Shown one piece after another: positions 25,964-33,070 of a stretch of DNA of 37,191 nucleotides. The stretch spans positions 1-37,191 of the forward strand of contig NZ_SMKO01000086.1 of the NCBI RefSeq assembly GCF_004348685.1, given 5' to 3'. Positions within the stretch are counted from its first letter, which is position 1, and the number at the start of each line of letters is the position of its first letter. Under the pieces are notes generated by a model that saw nothing but the letters and a program-made list of their open reading frames with translations, had not been told where the DNA came from and ran no database searches. Source of the stretch: Nonomuraea deserti. GTDB taxonomy: Bacteria > Actinomycetota > Actinomycetes > Streptosporangiales > Streptosporangiaceae. The translations under genes and the position numbers were made by a program.

Positions 25964-26721
25964 GCTTGCTCCACCACGTAGTAGGACTTCCCGCAGAACC
26001 CCGTGACCGCGCGGCCCTCCGCCATCAGGCCACCCAGTACCTCGCGCACGGCGTGCCGCCACGCCTTGGCCGTTCCCGGGTCGCTGCCGCGCAACCCCTC
26101 GATGTCGGCGGGAACGGCGACCAGCACGGCCCCCGCCCCCACCGGCCCCTGCACCGGCCTGCCGCCCTCGTCGGCCAGCGCGACCACCGCGCCGTCCGGT
26201 GCCGCGCTCAAGCCGGGCTCGCGCCGGGACAGCGCCTCCACATGCGGCGCGGTCAGCGGCCACACCGCCAGCAGCCGGTCGGACTCGTCGCCCTGGTTGA
26301 TCGCGTCGCCCATGACGCCGTAGAAGCGCGGAAGGTACTCCTGCGGCCGCGCGCCCAGCTTCGCCAGGTTGAAGTGGGCGTTGCGGCGCACGAGCGGATC
26401 GTAGGTCCAGGTGATGCGCTCGATCCCGCGCCCCAGGGCCCAGCGGCGCTGGTGCAGCTTGAGCTCGAACCCGGCGCCGCGCCGCGTCGTGCCGGTGACG
26501 TGCGAGTGCAGCGCGCCGCCCGCCGCGAGGAACCCGACCGAGCCGCCCACCAGCCGGTCGCCCTCGAAGGCGCCGGCGACGTAGCCGCCCGCGTGCGACA
26601 GCGCCCGCATCAGCTCCATCGTGATGGGCGGGTCGCCGGGCCCGAAGTGCCAGATGTCCTCGAACAGGTCGTTGACCTGCTCGAACTCCGCCATCTCGTG
26701 GAGCTCCCTGACCTCGATCAA
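25960..26721 (-). CDS. GNAT-like acyltransferase paired with the racemase
   Basis: 253 residues from a TTG at 26721. That start is decided by CTCCTCCTC at 26729-26737 (AGGAGGAG on the coding strand) 7 nt upstream; no ATG or GTG lies at a sensible place. The GNAT-like core shows VNDLFEDIWHFGPGDPPITMELMRAL, GAFEGDRLVGGSVGFLAAGG, HSHVTGTTRRGAGFELKLHQRRWALGRGIERITWTYDPLVRRNAHFNLAKLGA. The arrangement is that of acyl-CoA acyltransferases found next to MenC/NSAR genes. In Geobacillus a GNAT partner is a succinyl-CoA:D-amino-acid N-succinyltransferase. The same reaction is inferred here, but no M20 desuccinylase is adjacent. Confidence 0.75.
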   Translation of the reverse strand: MIEVRELHEMAEFEQVNDLFEDIWHFGPGDPPITMELMRALSHAGGYVAGAFEGDRLVGGSVGFLAAGGALHSHVTGTTRRGAGFELKLHQRRWALGRGIERITWTYDPLVRRNAHFNLAKLGARPQEYLPRFYGVMGDAINQGDESDRLLAVWPLTAPHVEALSRREPGLSAAPDGAVVALADEGGRPVQGPVGAGAVLVAVPADIEGLRGSDPGTAKAWRHAVREVLGGLMAEGRAVTGFCGKSYYVVEQA

Positions 26722-26922
26722 CCTGCCGCTCCTCCTCGTGGACGCGTTCACTGGCGACGGTATGCCATGGTGCGCCCGCCGGGATTCGTGCCCGGCCACC
26801 AAGAGAAAGGCGGTCCTTCGTCGAGCTGCCCTAGCGGGCGCGCTCGAGCCCGCCTGTATCGTCGTACTCAAACTCGCCCGCCCCCGCGCCGGACCGGCGT
26901 TCGCCCCCGCGCCGTCACGGTC

Positions 26923-26935
26923 TAGGGTTTCCCGG
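26923..26935 (+). promoter_or_regulatory. Leaderless -10 element before the second phosphotransferase
   Basis: TAGGGT (26923-26928) ends 7 nt before the GTG at 26936, and there is no ribosome-binding site. This is the usual geometry of a leaderless actinobacterial gene. The -35 is not clear. Confidence 0.4.
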
Positions 26936-27997
26936 GTGGAAGAGGAGTTCACGCGGGTGCTCGGCGGCGCCGACGCCGTCATGGAGCCGCTCACGCACAA
27001 CCCGAAGAACGGGGTCACCGGCGGCATCTGGCGGGTCCGCAGGGGCTCGCGCTCGGCCGTGCTCAAGGTGCTGACCAGGCGGAAGGACGCCCCCGACGGA
27101 TGGCGGCACTCCGACGACCCGCGCCACTGGAACTACTGGCGCAGGGAGGCCGACGTCTACGCCGACGGCCTGCCGGAGCTGTGGGCGGGTACCGGCCTGC
27201 GCGCGCCGAAGCTGCTCGCCCTGGTCGAGCGGGACGACGGCGACCTCGCGCTGTGGACCGAGGACGTGTCGGGCCCGCCCGGCACCTCCTGGGACGTCGA
27301 ACGCCACGCGCTCCTCGGGCACCAGCTCGGCCTGGCGCAAGGCGCGGTGCGGGAGGCGGAGCGGCCCTGGCTGAGCCGGTCGTTCCTGCGTGACTACTCG
27401 GGGACGCATCGGGTGCCTTACGAGCTGCTCGACGACGACGAGGCCTGGCGGCAGCCCCTGGTGGCGGAGAACTTCCCGCCCGAGCTGCGCGGCGAGCTGG
27501 TACGCCTGCACCGCGACCGCGAGCGGTTCCTGTCGATCATGGAGTCGCTGCCGAGGACGTTGTGCCACCTCGACCTGTGGCCCAGCAACGTCATCGACGC
27601 CGACGGCGAGAGCGTGCTGCTCGACTGGGCGTTCACCGGCGACGGGGCGCTCGGCGAGGACGTCGGCAACCACGTCCCCGACAGCGTCTTCGACCTGTTC
27701 CTGCCCGCCGCCCGGCTGCCCGAGCTCGACGCGGCCGTCTACGGGGCCTACCTGCGGGGGCTGCGCGAGTCCGGCTGGCGCGGCGACGAGCGCCTGGTAC
27801 GGCTCGCGGTCTGCGCGTCGGCGATCAAGTACGACTTCCTGGCCCCGCTGATGCTGGCGCGGGCGGGGGAGGAGCAACTCGACTACGGCGGGAGCCGGCC
27901 GGTGGACGCCGCCCGCCGCTACCGCGAACGCGGCGCGGCACTGATGTACCTGGCGGGCTGGGCGGACGAGGCCCGCAGGTTGTCCGAGCACCTGTGA
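26936..27997 (+). CDS. APH-family phosphotransferase-like protein
   Basis: 353 residues. The catalytic loop CHLDLWPSNVIDADG and metal motif LLDWAFTGDG are intact. The N-lobe has GGIWRVRRGSRSAVLKVL, with the ATP-site Lys, and a WNYWRREADVY helix. It is larger than the APH-type protein at 13833-14624 and not closely similar to it. The family covers antibiotic kinases and small-molecule kinases; the substrate is unknown. The gene diverges from the GNAT/racemase operon and converges on the M24 peptidase gene. Confidence 0.75.
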   Translation: MEEEFTRVLGGADAVMEPLTHNPKNGVTGGIWRVRRGSRSAVLKVLTRRKDAPDGWRHSDDPRHWNYWRREADVYADGLPELWAGTGLRAPKLLALVERDDGDLALWTEDVSGPPGTSWDVERHALLGHQLGLAQGAVREAERPWLSRSFLRDYSGTHRVPYELLDDDEAWRQPLVAENFPPELRGELVRLHRDRERFLSIMESLPRTLCHLDLWPSNVIDADGESVLLDWAFTGDGALGEDVGNHVPDSVFDLFLPAARLPELDAAVYGAYLRGLRESGWRGDERLVRLAVCASAIKYDFLAPLMLARAGEEQLDYGGSRPVDAARRYRERGAALMYLAGWADEARRLSEHL

Positions 27998-28045
27998 CCA
28001 GCGCGACCGCCTCACCGGATCATCTGTGAGGCGCGGGGCGGTCGG

Positions 28046-28118
28046 ACCGGTCCGCCGGCCCGTGACGGGTGCGGTCGCACCGGTCCACTCGCCCGTGACA
28101 GGGCGGTCTCACCGGTCC
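28046..28118. repeat. Three 32-33-bp imperfect direct repeats between convergent genes
   Basis: ACCGGTCC recurs at 28046, 28079 and 28111, each of the first two followed by a related (g/t)c(c/g)cgtgac(g/a)ggg block. The first copy is embedded in the perfect palindrome GGACCGGTCC (28044-28053). The blocks can fold into small stems and fill the gap between the phosphotransferase and M24 genes, so they may serve as a terminator for both. Confidence 0.5.
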
Positions 28119-29257
28119 AGAACGGTCAGGGAGTGCGGGCTCGTGCCCAGCGCCAGCGGCCCGCCGTCCGTGCAGACCACCACGTCCGCCACCCGTGCCC
28201 CGAAGAGGTCGGGCACGTAGATGGCCGGCTCCAGGCAGAACGTCATCCCCGCCGCCAGCACGGTGTCCTCGCCCGGCCGCGGCCCCTCGTCGTGCCCCAG
28301 CCCGATGCCCCGCCCGGCGTGCGCCGCCGCGAACCTCCCGTACCCGCTGCCGTCGATCACCTCGCCGACCGCCCGGGACACCGCGGCCACCGGGACACCG
28401 GGGCGCATCACCGACAGGCCCGCCCGGTGCGCGGCGGTCACCACCGAATACATCGCCTCGAAGTCCTCCGGCGGCTCCGCCACCGCGAACACCCTGGCGA
28501 CCTCCGCGCAGTAGCCGTCCCACCGTCCGCACACCGAAACCAGCAGCGCGTCCCCCGGGTTGATCACCCGCTCGCCCGGCGGGTGTGCGGGCCGCGCCGT
28601 GTGCTCGCCCGCCGCCACCCGCAGCGACAACACCTCCTCGCAGCCCGACTCCACCAGCAGCAGCCGCAGCCGGCGGGCCATCGTCCGCTCGCCGGCCCCG
28701 AACCAGGCCAGCTCCCGCGCCTGCCCCAGCACCCCTTCCGCGGCCGCCACCGCGCGCGCGACGGCCTCGATCTCGTACGGCTCCTTGCGCAACCGCAGCG
28801 GCGCCAGCACGGCGGAGGCGGGCACCAGCTCGGCCTCCACGGCGAGCCCGAACAACTCGCGCACCCGCATCTCCGGGTCGACGCCGACCCGCCGCGCTCC
28901 CTCGGGCACCAGCCGGGCGGGCTCGGCGGTCTCGGCGACGGCGTCGCCGGTCACCACCAGGTACGGCCCCTCCCGGCCACCGAGGAACCGGAAGTCCGGA
29001 GACGGCCGCAACACCAGGGCATCCACCCCGGCGCCGGCCATGGCCTCCCGCACGGCCACCACCCGCCCGCCCGCGCGGCTTGTCTCGTCCACGCCCGCCC
29101 GAACCGCGGGCGTGGCGCCCGGCAGCACGCCCGGCAGCACGCCCGGCAGCACGCCCGGCAGCGCGTCCGGCAGCGCGTCCGGCAGCGCGTCCGTCCGGGT
29201 TTCCGGCCGGGCTTCCGGCGTGGGGGCGTCCGGCTGGGCGTCCGGCGGGGGCGTCAC
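28109..29257 (-). CDS. M24-family metallopeptidase (Xaa-Pro dipeptidase/aminopeptidase P-like)
   Basis: 382 residues from GTG 29257, whose GTGA overlaps the upstream ATPase stop. The first 45 residues are a low-complexity segment coded by 12-bp repeats; the conserved part starts near VVAVREAMAGAGVDALVLRPSPDFRFLGG. The C-terminal pita-bread fold is recognisable (GDALLVSVCGRWDGYCAEVARVF, AGRGIGLGHDEGP, GMTFCLEPAIYVP). The first metal Asp pair usual in M24 (DxGxxxxGYxxDxTR) reads VCGRWDGYCAEVAR: one Asp is replaced by Cys/Gly and the second by Glu, so metal binding may be altered. A GTG before DETSRAGG is an alternative start. It closes the dipeptide importer operon, so it probably cleaves imported dipeptides. 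Confidence 0.75.
   Translation of the reverse strand: MTPPPDAQPDAPTPEARPETRTDALPDALPDALPGVLPGVLPGVLPGATPAVRAGVDETSRAGGRVVAVREAMAGAGVDALVLRPSPDFRFLGGREGPYLVVTGDAVAETAEPARLVPEGARRVGVDPEMRVRELFGLAVEAELVPASAVLAPLRLRKEPYEIEAVARAVAAAEGVLGQARELAWFGAGERTMARRLRLLLVESGCEEVLSLRVAAGEHTARPAHPPGERVINPGDALLVSVCGRWDGYCAEVARVFAVAEPPEDFEAMYSVVTAAHRAGLSVMRPGVPVAAVSRAVGEVIDGSGYGRFAAAHAGRGIGLGHDEGPRPGEDTVLAAGMTFCLEPAIYVPDLFGARVADVVVCTDGGPLALGTSPHSLTVLDR
29117..29188 (-). repeat. 12-bp tandem repeat, six units, at the M24 N-terminus
   Basis: Units at 29117, 29129, 29141, 29153, 29165 and 29177 follow the pattern (c/t)ccggcagc(a/g)cg. On the coding strand they give a repeated Leu-Pro-(Gly/Asp)-(Val/Ala). They lie within 140 bp of the predicted start, so it is open whether they are translated. 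Confidence 0.8.
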
Positions 29258-30162
29258 CGCGGCTCGTGCAGCCAGCACGCCACCGGGCCGAAGTCCGGCT
29301 CCTTGCCGCGGCACACGTCCATCACGTGCGGGCAGCGCGGATGGAACCGGCACCCCTGCGGCGGGTTCACCGGATCGGGCACGTCGCCGGGCAGTTCCGC
29401 GGGCAGCACTCCCATGCCGTCCGGCTTCGGGATGGCCCGCAGCAGCGCCTTCGTGTACGGGTGCCGCGGATCCGCCCACACCTCAGCCGTGTCGCCCACC
29501 TCGACGATCCTGCCCAGGTACATGACGGCGATCCGGTCGGCGATCAGCCGCACCACGGACAGGTCGTGGCTGATGAACAGCAGTCCCGCGCCCGCGTCCA
29601 CGGCCAGGTCCCGCATCAGCCTGGCCACCTGAGACTGGGCGGAGGCGTCCAGGGCGGAGATGGGCTCGTCGCCGATCAGCAGCCGCGGCCGGGCGGCCAG
29701 CGCCCTGGCGATGGCGATGCGCTGCCGCTGCCCGCCCGAGAACTCGTGCGGGTGCCGGCCCGCGAACTCGCGCGGCAGCCCGACCCGTTCCAGCAGGTCG
29801 GCGGGCGAGGTGACGGTGTCCCGCGCCGTGCGCAGCCCGTCCGCGACCTGGTCGCCGACCAGGCGGCGCGGGTTCAGCGACGCGTACGGGTCCTGGAACA
29901 CCATCTGGATGCCGGTCAGCCGCCTGCGCCGCAGCCCGAGCGGGGTGACCGGCTGCCCGTCGAACGTGATCGAGCCGGCGGTGACCGGGTTGAGCCCGCA
30001 GACGGCGCGGGCCAGCGTCGACTTGCCGCAGCCCGACTCGCCGACCAGCCCGACGACCTCGCCGGCGCTGACGGTCAGGCTCGCCCCCGCCACGGCCCGC
30101 ACCGCGGGACGGCCGGGGGAGCGGTGCTCGACGACCAGATCGTCCACGCTCAGAAGGCTCAT
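29254..30162 (-). CDS. ABC transporter ATPase, DppF/OppF type
   Basis: 302 residues. Walker A GESGCGKS, Q-loop FQDPYASLNP, signature FSGGQRQR, Walker B LLIGDEPISALD and H-loop FISHDLSVV are followed by the full oligopeptide-ATPase C-terminal extension (GCRFHPRCPHVMDVC). Unlike the short OppF of the other importer at 24196, it is full length. ATG 30162 overlaps the stop of the DppD-type gene (ATGA); the gene's own stop overlaps the M24 start (GTGA). Confidence 0.92.
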   Translation of the reverse strand: MSLLSVDDLVVEHRSPGRPAVRAVAGASLTVSAGEVVGLVGESGCGKSTLARAVCGLNPVTAGSITFDGQPVTPLGLRRRRLTGIQMVFQDPYASLNPRRLVGDQVADGLRTARDTVTSPADLLERVGLPREFAGRHPHEFSGGQRQRIAIARALAARPRLLIGDEPISALDASAQSQVARLMRDLAVDAGAGLLFISHDLSVVRLIADRIAVMYLGRIVEVGDTAEVWADPRHPYTKALLRAIPKPDGMGVLPAELPGDVPDPVNPPQGCRFHPRCPHVMDVCRGKEPDFGPVACWLHEPR

Positions 30163-30995
30163 CGTTCCCCCTCCGGGGCAGGACCCGCGCCGGGCCCGCC
30201 GGGGTCGCCGGGCCCGCCGGGTTCGGCTGTGCCCGCGCCGGGCAGGGAGCCGAGCAGCGAGCGGGTGTAGGCGTGGGCCGGTTCCCGCAGCACCCGCCCG
30301 CGCGGCCCCGACTCCACGACCAGGCCGTCCTTCATCACGCTCACCTCGTCCGCCACCGCCGACATCACCCCCAGATCGTGCGTGACCAGCAGCACGGCCA
30401 GCCCCAGCTCGTCGCAGAGCCCGCGCAGCAGCCGCAGCACCCCCGCCTGCACGGTCACGTCCAGCGCCGTCGTCGGCTCGTCGGCGATCAGCACCTTCGG
30501 CGAGCAGGCCAGCGCGATGGCGATCGCGATGCGCTGCCGCATCCCGCCGGAGAACTGGTGCGGAAACCGCCCGTACGCCTGCGCGGGCCCGGGAATGCGC
30601 ACCTTGCCGAGCAGCTCCACCGCCCGCTCCTTCGCCTCGGTCCTGCCCAGGCGGAGGTGGTGCCGCATGTGCTCGGTGAGCTGCCTGCCGATGGTCAGCA
30701 TCGGGTGCAGGCTGGTCGCCGGGTCCTGGAAGACCATGGCGACCTCGCCGCCGCGCACCCGGTTCAGCTCCTTGGCCGGCAGCGCCAGCAGGTCGCGCTC
30801 ACCGAGCCGGACCGTGCCCGACGCCCGGGCGCCGTGCGGCAGCAACCCCAGCACGGCCAGCCCGGTCATGGTCTTGCCCGAGCCGCTCTCCCCGGCCAGC
30901 CCGTGCACCCGGCCGGCCGCCAGCCCGAGGTCGACGCCGCGCAGGATCTCCTTGCCGCCGATCGACACCTTCAGCCCGCTGATCTCCAGCGTCAC
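30159..30995 (-). CDS. ABC transporter ATPase, DppD/OppD type
   Basis: 278 residues from GTG 30995, with GGAGGAGG upstream in the preceding mini-ORF. Walker A GESGSGKT, Q-loop FQDPATSLHP, signature FSGGMRQR, Walker B VLIADEPTTALD and H-loop VTHDLGVM are complete. The C-terminus is a Gly/Pro-rich tail (PGGPGDPGGPGAGP) instead of the cysteine-rich extension usual in DppD. It works with the ATPase at 29254-30162 to power the two permeases upstream in the operon. Confidence 0.92.
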   Translation of the reverse strand: MTLEISGLKVSIGGKEILRGVDLGLAAGRVHGLAGESGSGKTMTGLAVLGLLPHGARASGTVRLGERDLLALPAKELNRVRGGEVAMVFQDPATSLHPMLTIGRQLTEHMRHHLRLGRTEAKERAVELLGKVRIPGPAQAYGRFPHQFSGGMRQRIAIAIALACSPKVLIADEPTTALDVTVQAGVLRLLRGLCDELGLAVLLVTHDLGVMSAVADEVSVMKDGLVVESGPRGRVLREPAHAYTRSLLGSLPGAGTAEPGGPGDPGGPGAGPAPEGER

Positions 30996-31063
30996 AGGTC
31001 CTCCTCCGTCGGACCTGTGACCAGGTCACTGTGCTGCTTGGTTTTCTCGCTCCGCTCGGTCAC
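30992..31063 (-). CDS. Mini-ORF 2 (23 codons), coupled between mini-ORF 1 and the DppD gene
   Basis: GTG at 31063 overlaps the stop of mini-ORF 1 (GTGA). The stop at 30992 overlaps the DppD GTG at 30995 (GTGA). The peptide begins TERSEKT and ends DLVTGPTEEDL. Its Glu-Glu-Asp codons form the GGAGGAGG ribosome site of the next gene. It is closely related to mini-ORF 1, especially over the last 11 residues. Too short for a known family; it may be a real micropeptide or a device that keeps ribosomes moving across the junction. Confidence 0.5.
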   Translation of the reverse strand: MTERSEKTKQHSDLVTGPTEEDL

Positions 31064-31122
31064 GGGTCCTCCTCCGCCGGACCCGCGACCAGGTCGCCGG
31101 GCTGTCTCGTTCGCTCGCTCAC
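31060..31122 (-). CDS. Mini-ORF 1 (20 codons), coupled to the DppC stop
   Basis: GTG at 31122 overlaps the permease stop (GTGA), and the stop at 31060 overlaps the GTG of mini-ORF 2. The peptide begins SERTRQ and ends DLVAGPAEEDP. As in mini-ORF 2, GGAGGAGG near the end is the ribosome site for the next start. The two mini-ORFs look like a tandem duplication of about 60-70 bp that kept both the reading frame and the overlap geometry. Confidence 0.5.
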   Translation of the reverse strand: MSERTRQPGDLVAGPAEEDP

Positions 31123-31994
31123 AGGGCACGCTCCTTGATCGCGCGGGCGGTCCGGGGATCGAGTGCGTCCCGCAGCGTGTCACCCAGGAAGTTGAACGCC
31201 AGCACCACGGTCAGGATCGCCAGCCCTGGGAACGTCGCCACCCACCAGCTGTCGAACACCTCCACGCCGGAGGCCACCATCGCCCCCCACTCGGGGGACG
31301 GCGGCTTGGCGCCCAGGCCGAGGAACGACAGCCCCGACAGCAGCAGCAGGGCGGTGCCGATGTCGAGCGTGGCCAGCACCAGGACGGGCCCTGTCACGTT
31401 CGGCAGGACGTCCACCCGCAGCGACCGCCACACCGAGAAGCCCAGCAGCCGCCCGCTCAGCACGAACTCCCGCTCCCGGATCCCCAGCACCAGCCCGCGC
31501 GTCACCCGGGCGTAGGCGGGCCAGGCCACGACCAGCACGGCCAGCACCGCGTTGCCGAGGCTCGCGCCCAGGGCGGCGGCCACCACCATGGCCAGGATCA
31601 CGGTCGGGAACGCGAACACCAGGTCCGCCACCCGCATGATCGTCTCGTCCACCCACCTGCCGAAATATCCGGCACACGCCCCGAGCAGCCCGCCGATCAG
31701 CACCGACAGCGTCACCAGCAGCAGCGTCAGCGGGATCGACACCCGCGCTCCGTGCAGGACACGGCTCAGGATGTCGCGTCCGAGCTGGTCGGTGCCGAAC
31801 CAGTGCCCGGGGCCGGGAGCGGCCAGCCGCGGCAGGTCCTGGGCCAGCGGATCGTGCGGCGCCAGCACGGGCGCGGCCAGCGCGACGACGATCCAGGCCA
31901 CGGCCAGCACGGCGCCGACCACGGCCAGCGGCTGCCGCCACGCCTCGGGCAGCCGCCTGAGCAGGCCCCTGCGGGCCAGGGGGTCCCGGGTCAC
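31119..31994 (-). CDS. ABC transporter permease, DppC/OppC type
   Basis: 291 residues from GTG 31994, overlapping the DppB stop by 4 bp (GTGA). The N-terminal cytoplasmic segment (RDPLARRGLLRRLPEAWRQP) precedes the first helix (about 24-44). GHWFGTDQLGRDILSRVLHGARVS is the conserved DppC motif, and the EAA loop is REFVLSGRLLGFSVWRSLRVDVLPN. Unlike its counterpart at 22394 it is not fused to an ATPase. The C-terminus DPRTARAIKERAL runs directly into mini-ORF 1. Confidence 0.92.
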   Translation of the reverse strand: MTRDPLARRGLLRRLPEAWRQPLAVVGAVLAVAWIVVALAAPVLAPHDPLAQDLPRLAAPGPGHWFGTDQLGRDILSRVLHGARVSIPLTLLLVTLSVLIGGLLGACAGYFGRWVDETIMRVADLVFAFPTVILAMVVAAALGASLGNAVLAVLVVAWPAYARVTRGLVLGIREREFVLSGRLLGFSVWRSLRVDVLPNVTGPVLVLATLDIGTALLLLSGLSFLGLGAKPPSPEWGAMVASGVEVFDSWWVATFPGLAILTVVLAFNFLGDTLRDALDPRTARAIKERAL

Positions 31995-33058
31995 TGGAGC
32001 CTCACTCGGGGGTCGATGACGCCGTACAGGACGTCCACGATCAGGTTGATGACCAGGTAGACGACGCCCACGACCAGGCCGACGCCCATGACGGCGGGCA
32101 GGTCGAGCGTGGTGGCGCTCTTGTAGGCGTACTGCCCGATGCCGGGCCAGGCGAAGATCGCCTCGACCAGTACGGTGCCGGACAGCAGGCTGCCGAAGGC
32201 CAGGCCCGCCACGGTGATGATGGGCACCAGCGCCGAGCGCAGCACGTAGCGGAAGAGGATCGTCCGCCCCGGCAGGCCCTTGGCGCGGGCGGCGCGCACG
32301 TAGTCCTGCCCGAGCACCTCCAGCACCGCCGAGCGGGTGAAGCGGGTGAGCAGGCCGATCGTGTACAGGGCCAGCACGAGGGCGGGCGTGACCAGGTGGC
32401 CGGCGGCCGAGGAGAAGATGTCCCAGCGGCCGGCCAGCAGCGCGTCCACCGTCTGCAGCCCCGTCACGGGCGGGGCCGAGCCGAGGGCCGCGTCCACCCG
32501 GCCGCTGCCCGGGGTGAGCTGCAGCCGGTAGAAGAACACGTAGAACGCCACCAGCGCCAGCCAGAACGTCGGGACGGAGATGCCGACGAGGCTCAGCACC
32601 CGCAGCGCGTGGTCGGGCAGCCGGTCCCTGCGCAGGGCGGCGACCACGCCGAACGCCACGCCCAGCACCAGGGAGACCAGGATGGCCGCGCCGGCCAGCT
32701 CCAGCGTGGCCGGCACGTACTCGGCGAGGTCCTGGGCGACCGGGCGGTGGCTCTGCTGGCTGGTGCCCAGGTCGCCCTGGACCAGTCCCTGCAGGTGGAT
32801 GAGGTACTGCTGCCAGAGCGGCTTGTCCAGGCCGTGCTCGGCCCGCCACTGCGCGACGATGGCCGGGTCGCCGAGCGCCCGCTGGCCGAGGTTCGCGGCC
32901 ACGGGGTCGCCGGGCACCAGGTTGGTCAGCACGAACGTCACCAGCGTGATCCCCCAGGCCATGAGCACGGCCAGGAGGAGGCGCCGGATCAGGAACCGGG
33001 CCAGCGGATGCGCGACCCGCCGCGGTCGCGGGGCGGGCGGGTCCTCCTTGTCGGGCAC
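31991..33058 (-). CDS. ABC transporter permease, DppB/OppB type
   Basis: 355 residues from GTG 33058, with AAGGGG about 9 nt upstream and a 12-bp gap from the binding-protein gene. Six helices are present, with FLIRRLLLAVLMAWGITLVTFVLTNLVPGDP as the first and the EAA loop GQDYVRAARAKGLPGRTILFRYVLR. The periplasm-side loop between helices 1 and 2 contains the usual HGLDKPLWQQYLIHL segment. It forms the channel with the DppC-type protein. Confidence 0.92.
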   Translation of the reverse strand: MPDKEDPPAPRPRRVAHPLARFLIRRLLLAVLMAWGITLVTFVLTNLVPGDPVAANLGQRALGDPAIVAQWRAEHGLDKPLWQQYLIHLQGLVQGDLGTSQQSHRPVAQDLAEYVPATLELAGAAILVSLVLGVAFGVVAALRRDRLPDHALRVLSLVGISVPTFWLALVAFYVFFYRLQLTPGSGRVDAALGSAPPVTGLQTVDALLAGRWDIFSSAAGHLVTPALVLALYTIGLLTRFTRSAVLEVLGQDYVRAARAKGLPGRTILFRYVLRSALVPIITVAGLAFGSLLSGTVLVEAIFAWPGIGQYAYKSATTLDLPAVMGVGLVVGVVYLVINLIVDVLYGVIDPRVRLQ

Positions 33059-33070
33059 CTGCCTGACCCC

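Noticed and set aside
29258..29479. Extra N-terminus for the M24 peptidase
   Set aside because: It reads the ATPase 3' end in another frame; the GTGA overlap at 29257 is the better upper limit.
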